Below are positions 17,834 through 26,251 of a DNA stretch of 64,000 nt, one piece after another. The notes under the pieces were generated by a model. That model had not been told where the DNA came from, searched no databases, and saw only the letters and a list, made by a program, of their open reading frames with translations. The stretch is from contig NZ_JBFMKQ010000003.1 of assembly GCF_040786285.1 (NCBI RefSeq), forward strand, positions 62,001-126,000, in the 5' to 3' direction. Each line of letters starts with the position of its first letter. The stretch's first letter is position 1. The stretch is from Aquimarina sp040786285 (lineage in GTDB: Bacteria; Bacteroidota; Bacteroidia; Flavobacteriales; Flavobacteriaceae). The position numbers and the translations under genes are program-made.

Positions 17834-18736
17834 ATGAAGAGTAAGATTTCCGAAAGTGGTCCTATACTTTCTCGAATAGTAGCGGGATGTATGAATTGGG
17901 GAGAATGGGGAGCAAATTTATCTGTTGACCAAGCTCGAAAATTAATCGATGGTTGTCTTGATCTCAATGTGACTTCTTTTGATCATGCCGATATTTATGG
18001 TCATTATACCACCGAAACACTTTTTGGGAATGCGCTTAAAGGAAATTCATCACTTCGTGAAAAAATGCAATTAGTCTCAAAGTGTGGAATTAAATTAGTG
18101 ACTCCAAATCGCCCGGATAACAAAATTAAGTCATATGATACAAGTAAAGAATATATACTTCACTCTGTTGAACAATCTTTAACTAATCTACAAACCGATT
18201 ATCTTGACTTACTTTTGATTCATCGGCCAAGTCCATTACTACATCCCGAAGAAGTGGCAGAGGCTTTTGCAAAGCTTAAAAAGGATGGTAAGGTATTGTA
18301 TTTTGGGGTTTCAAATTTCACCTCTTCACAATTTGAAATGCTAAATACGTTTGTTCCTTTAGAGACTAATCAAATAGAGATTTCTCCTTTACATTTAGAG
18401 CCCTTTGTTAATGGTACTCTGGATCAATGTATTTCGAAAAAAGTGAAACCAATGGGGTATTCTACTCTTGCAGGGGGTAAGTTTTTTGCTAAAAAACCCG
18501 AAGATCGAGTTCTTCGCATTAATAAAGTTGTTGATCAATTAGCCCAAAAATATAATGTAGCACCAGATCAGATCCTTACCTCTTGGATTTTAAAACATCC
18601 TTCAGGAATTCTTCCTATCATTGGTTCAACTAAGATTAATAGAATTCAATCGGCGTTAGAGTCTTTAAATACTAAGATTACCGACCAAGAGTGGTTCATG
18701 ATTTGGGAAGCTTCTATAGGAGAAGAAGTAGCTTAG
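17834..18736 (+). CDS. aldo/keto reductase
   Basis: A 300-residue NADPH-dependent (beta/alpha)8 oxidoreductase of the YdhF-like group. The catalytic tetrad is visible: D53 and Y55 in DHADIYGHY, K83 in LVSKCGI and H130 in LLLIHRPSP. The cofactor region includes YSTLAGGKF and PIIGSTKINRI near the C-terminus. No signal peptide is present, so it is cytosolic. It starts 46 bases after the GH3 gene on the same strand. The substrate cannot be told from sequence. Confidence 0.93.
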   Translation: MKSKISESGPILSRIVAGCMNWGEWGANLSVDQARKLIDGCLDLNVTSFDHADIYGHYTTETLFGNALKGNSSLREKMQLVSKCGIKLVTPNRPDNKIKSYDTSKEYILHSVEQSLTNLQTDYLDLLLIHRPSPLLHPEEVAEAFAKLKKDGKVLYFGVSNFTSSQFEMLNTFVPLETNQIEISPLHLEPFVNGTLDQCISKKVKPMGYSTLAGGKFFAKKPEDRVLRINKVVDQLAQKYNVAPDQILTSWILKHPSGILPIIGSTKINRIQSALESLNTKITDQEWFMIWEASIGEEVA

Positions 18737-18939
18737 TGGCTATGGTTTTTTTTAAATTTTAGGAGTATAAAAACCGCATACATTTACGTATTTTAACCTT
18801 GTTTAATTATGGGTTTACATCATTTTTTTAATGTTAAAATACTTGTAAAATGCCTTGTCGTTTTATTTTTTACTTATATTTAACCTACCTGACTCTTAAA
18901 CGTAGATGCAATTTTTCTTCTAATTGTATTGAATCGTAC

Positions 18940-18988
18940 CCTAATAAACCTCACAAATCATCACTCCCTAACTTTAATCCCCTAACCA
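18940..18988 (+). promoter_or_regulatory. CCCTAA-rich leader, copy 1
   Basis: The 50 bases before the first DHp-like gene are C-rich on an AT-rich background and repeat CCCTAA-like words (ACCCTAATAAACC, TCCCTAAC, CCCCTAACC). The same style recurs before the paralog at 19575-19613, suggesting a shared leader or regulatory element copied with the gene. Confidence 0.35.
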
Positions 18989-19441
18989 ATGAACAAGTAT
19001 AAATTAACGCTTATAGGATTGGTATTATCTGTTTTTATTTATGTAACAACCACAATTTTGGAACTAGACCTTTTTGAACACTTTTTGGAGTTTTTGCTTA
19101 ATATGGAACAATTTAAATTAGATGAGATAATTATTCCCATAATGGTCTTTTTTGTGTTTTTGTATTTTGATGTACATAGGCGTAGTAAGAGAATTCTTAT
19201 CGAAAATGCAAAACTCAACATTTATAAAGCAATGCTATCTTCTAGTCACCATATTTTAAATAATTTTGTTTATCAAATGGATATATTTAAAATTACAGCA
19301 GAAGATACTCCGGGATTTGATGCACAGATTTTATCATTCTATGAAGACATCATTAGTAATACATCCCATCAAATTAATTCTTTGAGTAATTTAGAAACCA
19401 TTGATGAATTTTCTATTCGAACGTCGGTTATGAATGAATAA
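18989..19441 (+). CDS. two-helix membrane protein with histidine-kinase-DHp-like tail, paralog 1
   Basis: Residues 5-24 and about 46-61 are hydrophobic membrane helices; the remainder is a predicted helical hairpin. The segment SSSHHILNNFVYQMDIFKI (about 82-101) resembles the phosphoacceptor helix of HWE/HisKA_2-type kinases, where an H-x-I/L-x-N pattern carries the histidine. A second helix ends in SHQINSLSNLETIDE. There is no ATPase domain and no receiver domain. It could be a phosphotransfer protein, a kinase-interacting adaptor, or unrelated. It is a tandem paralog of the gene at 19614. The family is not recognised. Confidence 0.72.
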   Translation: MNKYKLTLIGLVLSVFIYVTTTILELDLFEHFLEFLLNMEQFKLDEIIIPIMVFFVFLYFDVHRRSKRILIENAKLNIYKAMLSSSHHILNNFVYQMDIFKITAEDTPGFDAQILSFYEDIISNTSHQINSLSNLETIDEFSIRTSVMNE

Positions 19442-19574
19442 AAGTAAAGGATTTTATTGTTCTGCTCATGGTTACAAAGGAAATTATCGATGAGTTAACC
19501 TTTTTATGTATATTTGATTTGAATAATAAATTACGTTAGCAAAAATTCGATATTTCTTTATACTTATCTGATCC

Positions 19575-19613
19575 TTTATAAACCCTCATACCCTAATCCC
19601 CCTTTCAATACTG
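19575..19613 (+). promoter_or_regulatory. CCCTAA-rich leader, copy 2
   Basis: The bases before the second paralog repeat ACCCTCATACCCTAATCCCCC, similar to the leader of the first paralog at 18940-18988. No clear TAnnTTTG element is spaced correctly from it. Confidence 0.35.
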
Positions 19614-20081
19614 ATGTACAAGTACAAATTAACGTTAATAGGATTAATTCTATCTGCAATTATTTATGTAATAAGTATTGTATTGCAATTAGATTTGTTT
19701 GAAAAAATTATTGCTGTATTAGCAAGTTTGGAAGAGTATGAACTTGATGAGATAATAATTCCGATCTTGATCTTTTTTGTATTTCTTTTTTTAGATAAGA
19801 GGAGGCGCATTAAAGCTATGCAAATGGAGAATGAAAAACTAAAAATTTATAAAGCGATGTTGTCTTCTAGTCATCATATCCTTAATAATTTTGTATATCA
19901 GATGAGTATATTTAAAACTGCTGCAGAAGAAACCCCAGGGTTTGATGGGCAAGTTTTATCTCTTTATGAAGAAATTATAGATACTGCCACACACCAAATT
20001 AATTCTTTAAGTAGCCTTGATACAATTGATGAATCGGCAATTAGAACATCGGTTATGGGAGAAAGTTGTGTTATAAAATAA
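19614..20081 (+). CDS. two-helix membrane protein with histidine-kinase-DHp-like tail, paralog 2
   Basis: It aligns along its whole length with the protein at 18989. Shared stretches include YKLTLIGL, LDEIIIPI, IYKAMLSSSHHILNNFVYQM and HQINSLS, while the loop between the membrane helices and the C-terminus differ (this copy ends ESCVIK). Two membrane helices precede a cytoplasmic helical hairpin carrying the HHILNN motif. No catalytic ATP-binding domain follows, so any phosphorylation must come from another protein. The strict preservation of the SSSHHILNNFVYQM core in both copies suggests it is the functional site. Confidence 0.72.
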   Translation: MYKYKLTLIGLILSAIIYVISIVLQLDLFEKIIAVLASLEEYELDEIIIPILIFFVFLFLDKRRRIKAMQMENEKLKIYKAMLSSSHHILNNFVYQMSIFKTAAEETPGFDGQVLSLYEEIIDTATHQINSLSSLDTIDESAIRTSVMGESCVIK

Positions 20082-20115
20082 TTTAAGGAATCTGTGCTAG
20101 AAAAATACTACAATG

Positions 20116-20652
20116 TTATTTCTTAAAAAAACTAAATACAGAGCCTCCATATTTTCTAGAATTATCAAAATAGGGAGCATCTTCAAGAGATGTGTGTTTT
20201 GAATGCTCAATAATTAGAAGACCTTCCTCATTAAGAAGATCATTTTCAAAAACCAAGGCTGCAATTTTCATAAATTGTTCTTTGGTAAAATCATAAGGGG
20301 GATCAGCAAAAATAATATCAGCATTATGTCTTGTTTTTTCTAAGTAGCTATAGACATCACTTTTTACCGTTTCAATAGAGAAATCAAGTTCTTTAGCTGT
20401 ACTCTTTATAAAACCCATGCAAGCATAATGAGAATCAATAGCGATAATGTGTTCTGCACCTCTAGAAGCAAATTCATAACTAATATTTCCTGTGCCGGCA
20501 AAAAGATCAATAACAGATAGTTGAGAGAAATTGTAATTATTATTAAGGATGTTAAATAGTCCTTCTTTTGCCATATCGGTAGTAGGTCGAACGGGTAGTT
20601 TTTTTGGAGCAGTTAATCTTTTTCCTTTATATTTTCCTGAAATAATACGCAT
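20116..20652 (-). CDS. rsmD: 16S rRNA (guanine(966)-N2)-methyltransferase
   Basis: The enzyme transfers a methyl group from SAM to G966 of 16S rRNA in the 30S subunit. The 178-residue Rossmann methyltransferase shows the RsmD N-terminus MRIISGKYKGKRL, SAM-binding DLFAGTGN at 49-56 and catalytic DPPY at 117-120. It is the last gene of a three-gene minus-strand operon, one base downstream of the DUF3822-like gene. That same pairing recurs in Bacteroidetes. Confidence 0.96.
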   Translation of the reverse strand: MRIISGKYKGKRLTAPKKLPVRPTTDMAKEGLFNILNNNYNFSQLSVIDLFAGTGNISYEFASRGAEHIIAIDSHYACMGFIKSTAKELDFSIETVKSDVYSYLEKTRHNADIIFADPPYDFTKEQFMKIAALVFENDLLNEEGLLIIEHSKHTSLEDAPYFDNSRKYGGSVFSFFKK

Positions 20653-20653
20653 A

Positions 20654-21484
20654 TCAAAAGTGACTTAGTAAGGTAAAGTGTTGATGAGGTTCAAAGGGTT
20701 CAACTTCTGATGATATTTCGAGGTTCCTCGAATAATTTCCAAAAGTGATTTTACGTACATATTTATAAGCTATTTTAAAACAATCACTTTCTTTAGTGAT
20801 ATCCCCTAAAAACACTAATGTAAACTCTTCAGGGTTAAGGTTTGCTTGTTCTGTTGTAAACAATAAATAGTAGAGAAAATCTTCTTTGCTTTCATACCTA
20901 TATGTATTTCCTAAAATCAATTTTCCTTTATTAATTATTACTAAGTCAAACAGTTTCTCATTGATATTTACAAAAACAGTAGTGGTTTCACTATTTTTTT
21001 CCTGAGTAAGTAATGAGTTTATTAATATGGTAATGGCATGTTTATATGTAAATGAGCCAAAAGTGTCAAAAAAGTAATTATTGATATTTGCATAGGGTAT
21101 ATAGACACTAACAATATCATGTTGATCCAATTCGTCATAAACAATAAAATCGCTCTCAAAAACCTTAACATTATATTGTAAATACTGCTTCACCAGGTCT
21201 TTGTTAAACAATGGTTTAGGAACCAAGGCATACAAAACATTATGATATATTACCTCTATAGTTTCAAAATTGCCTTTTAATAAAGGGTTGTCATCAAAAG
21301 CGGTTTTTATTTTACCCAGTACTTGTTCTGGAGTTAATTGTAGTCCGAAACTGTTTTGCCCTACAGCCGTTACTTGTTGATTAGAATCTATAGTACAAAA
21401 AGAAAGTCCATTCAGGCTTACCTGAATGGACAATGTATTTGATGTATTATTATCAATAGTATTATTATTGGTCGTTTGCACCAT
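20654..21484 (-). CDS. DUF3822-like conserved protein
   Basis: A soluble 276-residue protein that fits the DUF3822 family usually found beside rsmD in Bacteroidetes. Characteristic segments are LSIQVSLNGLSFCTID near the N-terminus, a central YVPYANINNYFFDTFGSF-like tract and LILGNTYRYESKEDFLYYLL, consistent with an actin/ASKHA-like fold, though that is inference. I choose the ATG at 21484, which reduces overlap with the upstream gene from 41 to 20 bases and gives an N-terminus of MVQTTNNN; a longer start at 21505 is possible. Function unknown. Confidence 0.82.
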   Translation of the reverse strand: MVQTTNNNTIDNNTSNTLSIQVSLNGLSFCTIDSNQQVTAVGQNSFGLQLTPEQVLGKIKTAFDDNPLLKGNFETIEVIYHNVLYALVPKPLFNKDLVKQYLQYNVKVFESDFIVYDELDQHDIVSVYIPYANINNYFFDTFGSFTYKHAITILINSLLTQEKNSETTTVFVNINEKLFDLVIINKGKLILGNTYRYESKEDFLYYLLFTTEQANLNPEEFTLVFLGDITKESDCFKIAYKYVRKITFGNYSRNLEISSEVEPFEPHQHFTLLSHF

Positions 21485-22109
21485 ATGTTCTCGGCCAGTT
21501 ACCAATAGTTTTTACATCGCTCATAGAGCCTACAGAAAGATAAGGACCATTAACTCCGTCAACTGATACTACTTCTTTTTCTTGAGATAAAAGATCTTTG
21601 TCTTGATCATGTAAAAGAACATCTTTAGCTACTTTAGCTTCAAAAACCGCAATTCTTATATCGTTTTTGTCAATAAAACCAGCATTTAATTCAAAATTAG
21701 CATCAATTCCTTCTAAAGGAATTTTCATCATCGTCTTATGATTATCTGTTTTAAATAAAGAATCTTTAACAGATGCATAACCTAAAGTGTCGATTACAAC
21801 AGTGTCTCTTGGTTCGTCTATTTTAAGAATTTTATTGAATCTAATAAAACTAGAATCTCTTCTCTCTATAAGAGTAAACTTTGCGGTATCTATAAAAGTA
21901 ATTAGTTTTTCGGGATCCTTTTCGAATTTCCCAGTTATAGATCTATAAGCTAATTGAGCAGTACGAATGTCCCTTAAATTTTCAACAGCTTGAGCATATC
22001 TTGCTTTCTTTACTTTATTGAATTTCACAGGACCGTTAATAGAATTGAATACTAAGTATCCTAAAAAACCTATAACTACCCACAGAACTAATTGAATAAC
22101 AATTTTCAT
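21465..22109 (-). CDS. membrane-anchored conserved protein of unknown function
   Basis: The 214-residue protein has one N-terminal transmembrane helix (about residues 4-24, VIQLVLWVVIGFLGYLVFNSI) followed by a helical stretch KARYAQAVENLRDIRTAQ that resembles the N-terminal region of pilin-like or periplasmic coiled proteins, then a beta-rich domain. It is the first gene of the minus-strand operon leading to rsmD and overlaps the next gene by 20 bases, implying translational coupling. No motif reveals an activity. Confidence 0.8.
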   Translation of the reverse strand: MKIVIQLVLWVVIGFLGYLVFNSINGPVKFNKVKKARYAQAVENLRDIRTAQLAYRSITGKFEKDPEKLITFIDTAKFTLIERRDSSFIRFNKILKIDEPRDTVVIDTLGYASVKDSLFKTDNHKTMMKIPLEGIDANFELNAGFIDKNDIRIAVFEAKVAKDVLLHDQDKDLLSQEKEVVSVDGVNGPYLSVGSMSDVKTIGNWPRTYGANDQ

Positions 22110-22142
22110 TTTATGATTTAACTTTAAACATTAGTGTATACG

Positions 22143-22150
22143 CAAATCTA
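22143..22150 (-). promoter_or_regulatory. -7 element for rsmD operon
   Basis: Minus-strand TAGATTTG matches TAnnTTTG and lies 34 bases upstream of the ATG at 22109. The -33 box is weak. Confidence 0.45.
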
Positions 22151-22195
22151 CAATTTTTTTTTAATCGTAAAAGTTTATTGCCAAAAAATCATCCC

Positions 22196-22203
22196 TATCT
22201 TTG
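22196..22203 (+). promoter_or_regulatory. -7 element for RecD-like helicase
   Basis: TATCTTTG matches TAnnTTTG, with transcription expected to begin near 22208. This makes a 34-base leader to the ATG at 22242 and rules against a start at 22134. It is back-to-back with the promoter of the rsmD operon. Confidence 0.5.
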
Positions 22204-22241
22204 ATTTATTAACTAAAGTATTAATTCTACATATATTTTTA

Positions 22242-23669
22242 ATGAGGGAAAAAGAGTTTTATGAGTTGTTGAAGAAAGATTTCCCGTTTGAACCTACTCT
22301 TAAGCAGGATGTAGTTCTACAGAAATTATCTCATTTTGTTTTGTCGGGGTCAAAAGACTCACTTTTTTTATTAAAAGGGTATGCCGGTACAGGTAAAACT
22401 ACATTGATAGGAACTTTGGTTAAAAACTTATGGAAAGCCAAGTTAAATGCTATTCTTTTAGCTCCGACTGGGCGTGCGGCTAAAGTGATTAGTAATTATT
22501 CGGGAAAACATGCACAGACTATTCATAGAAATATTTATTATCCCAAAAAAAATAAAAATGGAGGTTTAGCTTTTCAACTTAAACAAAACAAAAGTCGTAA
22601 TACTGTATTTATCGTTGATGAAGCTTCAATGATTCCAGATACTCCAAGCGATAGTAAATTGTTTGAAAATGGATCATTATTGGATGATTTAATGATGTAT
22701 GTATATTCTGGGTATAATTGTAAAATTCTTTTCATTGGAGACACGGCCCAATTACCACCGGTAAAATTAGAAGTCAGTCCAGCTCTTAATCGAGATAATC
22801 TTGAAATAGGGTTTAATAAAGAAGTTACCCAGATAGAGTTGGATGAAGTTGTTAGACAAGCAGAGAATAGTGGAATTTTAATGAATGCAACAAAGCTAAG
22901 AGAGTTGCTTAATGATGGTTTTTATGATTCTTTTCAATTTGAGATATCTGGGTATTCAGATATTGTAAGATTTATAGACGGTCATGAAATTATGGATGCT
23001 TTGAATGACGCGTACTCAAGTTCTGGTCATGAAGAATCGGTGATTATACTGCGATCTAATAAAAGAGCAAATGTATACAACCAACAAATTAGGTCAAGAA
23101 TACTTTTTCAAGAAGAAGAATTATCACCTGGAGATTATTTGATGGTTGTAAAAAATAATTATTTCTGGTTGGATACTAAAAGTGAAGCTGGTTTTATAGC
23201 TAATGGTGATATAATTAAAGTATTAGAAATTTATGCTATAAAAGAGCTATATGGTTTTAGATTTGCAGAAGTAAAAATTAATATGGTGGATTATCCAAAC
23301 CAACAACCTTTTGAAACAGTTTTACTTTTAGATACATTAGTATCAGAAACACCTTCATTATCATACGAAGAATCAAACAAGTTGTACCAAGAAGTTATGA
23401 AAGATTTTGAAGGAGAAAAATCAAAATACAAGAAATTCTTAGGGGTAAAAAATAATAAGTATTTTAATGGCTTACAGGTTAAATTCTCTTATGCTATTAC
23501 CTGTCACAAATCGCAAGGAGGACAATGGGATAAAGTTTTTATAGAGCAACCATATCTACCCGATGGAATAACTAAAGATTACTTACGCTGGCTTTATACT
23601 GCAGTAACTAGAGCTAAGAAAAAACTTTTTCTTATTGGGTTTAAGAATGATTTTTTTGTTGAAAACTAG
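22242..23669 (+). CDS. RecD-like ATP-dependent DNA helicase
   Basis: A 475-residue superfamily 1B helicase likely acting 5'-3' on DNA in repair or exonuclease functions. Walker A is GYAGTGKTT at about 46-54, Walker B/motif II is FIVDEASMI, motif III is FIGDTAQLPPV, and the C-terminal UvrD_C_2 region contains YAITCHKSQGGQWDKVFIE and LYTAVTRAKKKLFLIG. The ATG at 22242 (MREKEFYELLKKDFPF) matches flavobacterial homologs, while a frame extending to 22134 adds a hydrophobic, unlikely N-terminus upstream of the promoter. No RecB or RecC homolog is next to it. Confidence 0.93.
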   Translation: MREKEFYELLKKDFPFEPTLKQDVVLQKLSHFVLSGSKDSLFLLKGYAGTGKTTLIGTLVKNLWKAKLNAILLAPTGRAAKVISNYSGKHAQTIHRNIYYPKKNKNGGLAFQLKQNKSRNTVFIVDEASMIPDTPSDSKLFENGSLLDDLMMYVYSGYNCKILFIGDTAQLPPVKLEVSPALNRDNLEIGFNKEVTQIELDEVVRQAENSGILMNATKLRELLNDGFYDSFQFEISGYSDIVRFIDGHEIMDALNDAYSSSGHEESVIILRSNKRANVYNQQIRSRILFQEEELSPGDYLMVVKNNYFWLDTKSEAGFIANGDIIKVLEIYAIKELYGFRFAEVKINMVDYPNQQPFETVLLLDTLVSETPSLSYEESNKLYQEVMKDFEGEKSKYKKFLGVKNNKYFNGLQVKFSYAITCHKSQGGQWDKVFIEQPYLPDGITKDYLRWLYTAVTRAKKKLFLIGFKNDFFVEN

Positions 23670-23743
23670 TATCTTTAAATGTTTATTAAAATTTATATAG
23701 GTTTCGGAAACTATATCAATAACAAACAAAATATTTCCGCAGC

Positions 23744-23774
23744 CTTGAAAATCGATTAAAAAAAGTTATTTTTG
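23744..23774 (+). promoter_or_regulatory. promoter of kdsB-kdnB fusion gene
   Basis: CTTG at 23744-23747 and TATTTTTG at 23767-23774 are separated by 19 bases, a near-ideal Bacteroidetes promoter. Transcription would begin about 17 bases before the TTG at 23798, supporting that unusual start. Confidence 0.6.
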
Positions 23775-23797
23775 CGATTCCTAAAAAGCAATAAATT

Positions 23798-25672
23798 TTG
23801 AACAAAAACACTCTAAAAACCATCGCGATGATTCCTGCGAGATATGCCGCTACACGGTTTCCTGCTAAGTTAATGCAGGATCTTGGAGGAAAAAGTGTAA
23901 TCACAAGAACATATGAAGCTACCGTTAATTCTGAGCTTTTTGATTCAGTTTATGTTGTAACTGATAGTGATATCATTTATAAAGAAATCACTTCTAATGG
24001 AGGTAATGCTATTATGAGTGTAAAGGAGCATGATTGTGGAAGTGATAGAATTGCTGAAGCAGTAGAGGATATGGATGTGGATATTGTTGTGAATGTACAA
24101 GGTGATGAACCATTTACTGATCGTGAAAGTCTTGAAAAAGTTTTAAGCGTATTTTATGAAAATGATTCTGATAAGATTGATTTGGCCAGTCTAATGACTC
24201 CTATGGATGAATGGGATGATATCATGAATCCTAATAGTGTAAAAGTTATTGTAGATGAAAATAACTATGCATTATATTTTTCTCGCGCTCCTATTCCTTA
24301 TCCAAGAGATAAAGAGATTAATCATGTATATCATAAGCATAAAGGCGTTTATGCGTTTAGAAAACAAGCTCTTTTGGATTTTTACCATTTACCAATGCGA
24401 TCATTAGAAGCTTCAGAAAAAATTGAGTGTATTCGATACTTGGAATACGGTAAGAATATTAAAATGGTAGAAACAAGTCATGAAGGAGTCGAAATTGATA
24501 CTCCAGAAGACTTAGAAAGAGCAAAAAAGATAATTAATAAAGAGAACTCATTGAAAACCGAACAGACCACTGTGCCTGAAGTACAGACTCCCAACCATAG
24601 AAATTTTCCAATGGTTCCAAAAGTTGTATTTGGAAAAGGATGTTTTAATCAAATTGGAGGGATTCTTTCTGATAAAAGAAATGGTATTGCGCCATTTATT
24701 TATTTGATAGATAATGTTTTTGAAAACAATACTTCTTTTATTGAAGATAGAATACCATTATCCTCAACCGATGAAATAATTTATATTTCTACGGCAGAAG
24801 AACCTAAAACAGTGCAGGTTGACAATATAGTTTCTAAACTTAAAAAGGATTATCAGTTTATTCCTAGTGGGATTGTGGGAATAGGTGGAGGTTCAATACT
24901 CGATCTTTCAAAGGCCGTTGCTATTATGTTAACCAATTCAGGTAGTGCATCAGAATATCAAGGTTGGGACTTAGTTAAAAATAAAGCGGTTTATCATGTA
25001 GGTATACCAACAATTTCAGGAACAGGTGCCGAGGTATCGCGTACTACAGTACTCACAGGGCCAGAGCGCAAACTAGGAATTAATTCTGATTATACCCCAT
25101 TTGATCAGGTTATCCTTGATCCAGAACTTATAAAAGATGTTCCAAAAGATCAATGGTTTTATACAGGAATGGATTGTTATATCCATTGTGTCGAATCATT
25201 AGATGGTACATATTTAAATGCTTTCAGCCAAAGTTATGGCGAAAAAGCATTAGATCTGTGTAATGAGATTTTTCTTGAAAATAATATAACTAAAGAAGAA
25301 TCCGATGCTAAATTAATGATGGCATCTTGGCATGGCGGGATGAGTATCGCATATTCTCAGGTAGGTGTTGCACATGCAATGAGCTATGGATTGGCCTATG
25401 TTTTAGGGACTAAGCATGGAATTGGAAATTGTATAGTATTTGATAAATTAGGGGAGTACTATCCTGAAGGAGTAGAAGTGTTCAAAAAAATGAAAGAATA
25501 CCATGAGATTACTTTACCTACGGGAGTTTGTGCTAATGTTACTGAAGAGCAATTAAACATTATGACAACAGTTGCGCTTGGATTAGAGCCTTTGTGGGAA
25601 AATGCATTAGGTCCTAATTGGAAATCAAAAATAAATGCGAACAAGTTAAAAGAGATTTATCGCTCTTTGTAA
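23798..25672 (+). CDS. fused Kdo-type cytidylyltransferase (KdsB) and Kdo 8-oxidase-like Fe-alcohol dehydrogenase (KdnB)
   Basis: Residues about 8-248 form a KdsB sugar nucleotidyltransferase: AMIPARYAATRFPAKLMQDL with the CTP-binding lysine, VNVQGDEPF, and EKIECIRYLEYG. After a linker (249-266) residues 267-624 are a group III iron alcohol dehydrogenase of the KdnB type: GGGSILDLSKA for NAD binding, and metal ligands D459, H463, H526 and H540. In Shewanella, KdnB oxidises C8 of Kdo, KdnA aminates it, and KdsB activates 8-amino-Kdo with CMP. Fusion implies this organism makes an 8-modified Kdo for its lipid A core. The start is TTG; an in-frame stop lies six bases upstream. No KdnA-like aminotransferase is in the window. 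Confidence 0.9.
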   Translation: MNKNTLKTIAMIPARYAATRFPAKLMQDLGGKSVITRTYEATVNSELFDSVYVVTDSDIIYKEITSNGGNAIMSVKEHDCGSDRIAEAVEDMDVDIVVNVQGDEPFTDRESLEKVLSVFYENDSDKIDLASLMTPMDEWDDIMNPNSVKVIVDENNYALYFSRAPIPYPRDKEINHVYHKHKGVYAFRKQALLDFYHLPMRSLEASEKIECIRYLEYGKNIKMVETSHEGVEIDTPEDLERAKKIINKENSLKTEQTTVPEVQTPNHRNFPMVPKVVFGKGCFNQIGGILSDKRNGIAPFIYLIDNVFENNTSFIEDRIPLSSTDEIIYISTAEEPKTVQVDNIVSKLKKDYQFIPSGIVGIGGGSILDLSKAVAIMLTNSGSASEYQGWDLVKNKAVYHVGIPTISGTGAEVSRTTVLTGPERKLGINSDYTPFDQVILDPELIKDVPKDQWFYTGMDCYIHCVESLDGTYLNAFSQSYGEKALDLCNEIFLENNITKEESDAKLMMASWHGGMSIAYSQVGVAHAMSYGLAYVLGTKHGIGNCIVFDKLGEYYPEGVEVFKKMKEYHEITLPTGVCANVTEEQLNIMTTVALGLEPLWENALGPNWKSKINANKLKEIYRSL

Positions 25673-25696
25673 ATACAAATCTCAACAGATATTTTT

Positions 25697-26251
25697 ATGA
25701 AGCGTTTATGGACTTTTGTGTATTATAAAATCTTGGGATGGAAAATTATTGGAGATTTCAATGCAGATGATATAAAAAAATGTGTTGTTGTTGCAGTACC
25801 TCATACTAGTTGGCATGATTTCTATATTGGTTTGTTTATAAGACAAGTAGCAAATATTAAAATTAGCTTTATGGCTAAAAAAGAACTTTTTAAATGGCCT
25901 TTTGGATGGTATTTTAAAAAGGTTGGAGGGATTCCGCTTGATCGTACTCCTGGACAGAATAAAGTTGATGCTATTGCAGAATTGTTTAAGAAAAGAGACG
26001 AATTACGTCTTACCATTGCACCCGAAGGGACTAGAAAAAAAGTAAAGGAATGGAAAACGGGTTTTTATCATATAGCAAAAGCCGCTGGAGTTCCTATTAT
26101 TATGGTTACTTTCGATTTCGGGAAAAAACAAAATAAAATTTCAGCACCATTTTATCCTACAGATAATATTGAAGAGGATTTTAAATTTATGTACGCTTTC
26201 TTTAAGGGGGTTAAAGGTAAAGTTCGCGAGTACAGTTTTGATGTTGATTAA
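25697..26251 (+). CDS. 1-acyl-glycerol-phosphate/lyso-lipid acyltransferase family protein
   Basis: A 184-residue PlsC-superfamily acyltransferase: the catalytic HX4D motif is H36-TSWH-D41, and the acceptor-binding PEGTR motif is at 109-113. A GGIPLDR motif lies around 77-83. It is shorter than PlsC and lacks a strong N-terminal membrane helix, resembling small acyltransferases seen in Bacteroidetes. It follows the KdsB-KdnB gene by 24 bases and may act on the same glycolipid pathway, though this is only contextual. It overlaps the convergent downstream gene by four bases. Confidence 0.9.
   Translation: MKRLWTFVYYKILGWKIIGDFNADDIKKCVVVAVPHTSWHDFYIGLFIRQVANIKISFMAKKELFKWPFGWYFKKVGGIPLDRTPGQNKVDAIAELFKKRDELRLTIAPEGTRKKVKEWKTGFYHIAKAAGVPIIMVTFDFGKKQNKISAPFYPTDNIEEDFKFMYAFFKGVKGKVREYSFDVD

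Noticed and set aside
22134..22241. Extended N-terminus for the RecD-like helicase
   Set aside because: The added residues are hydrophobic and lie upstream of the -7 element at 22196-22203; family N-termini match the ATG at 22242.
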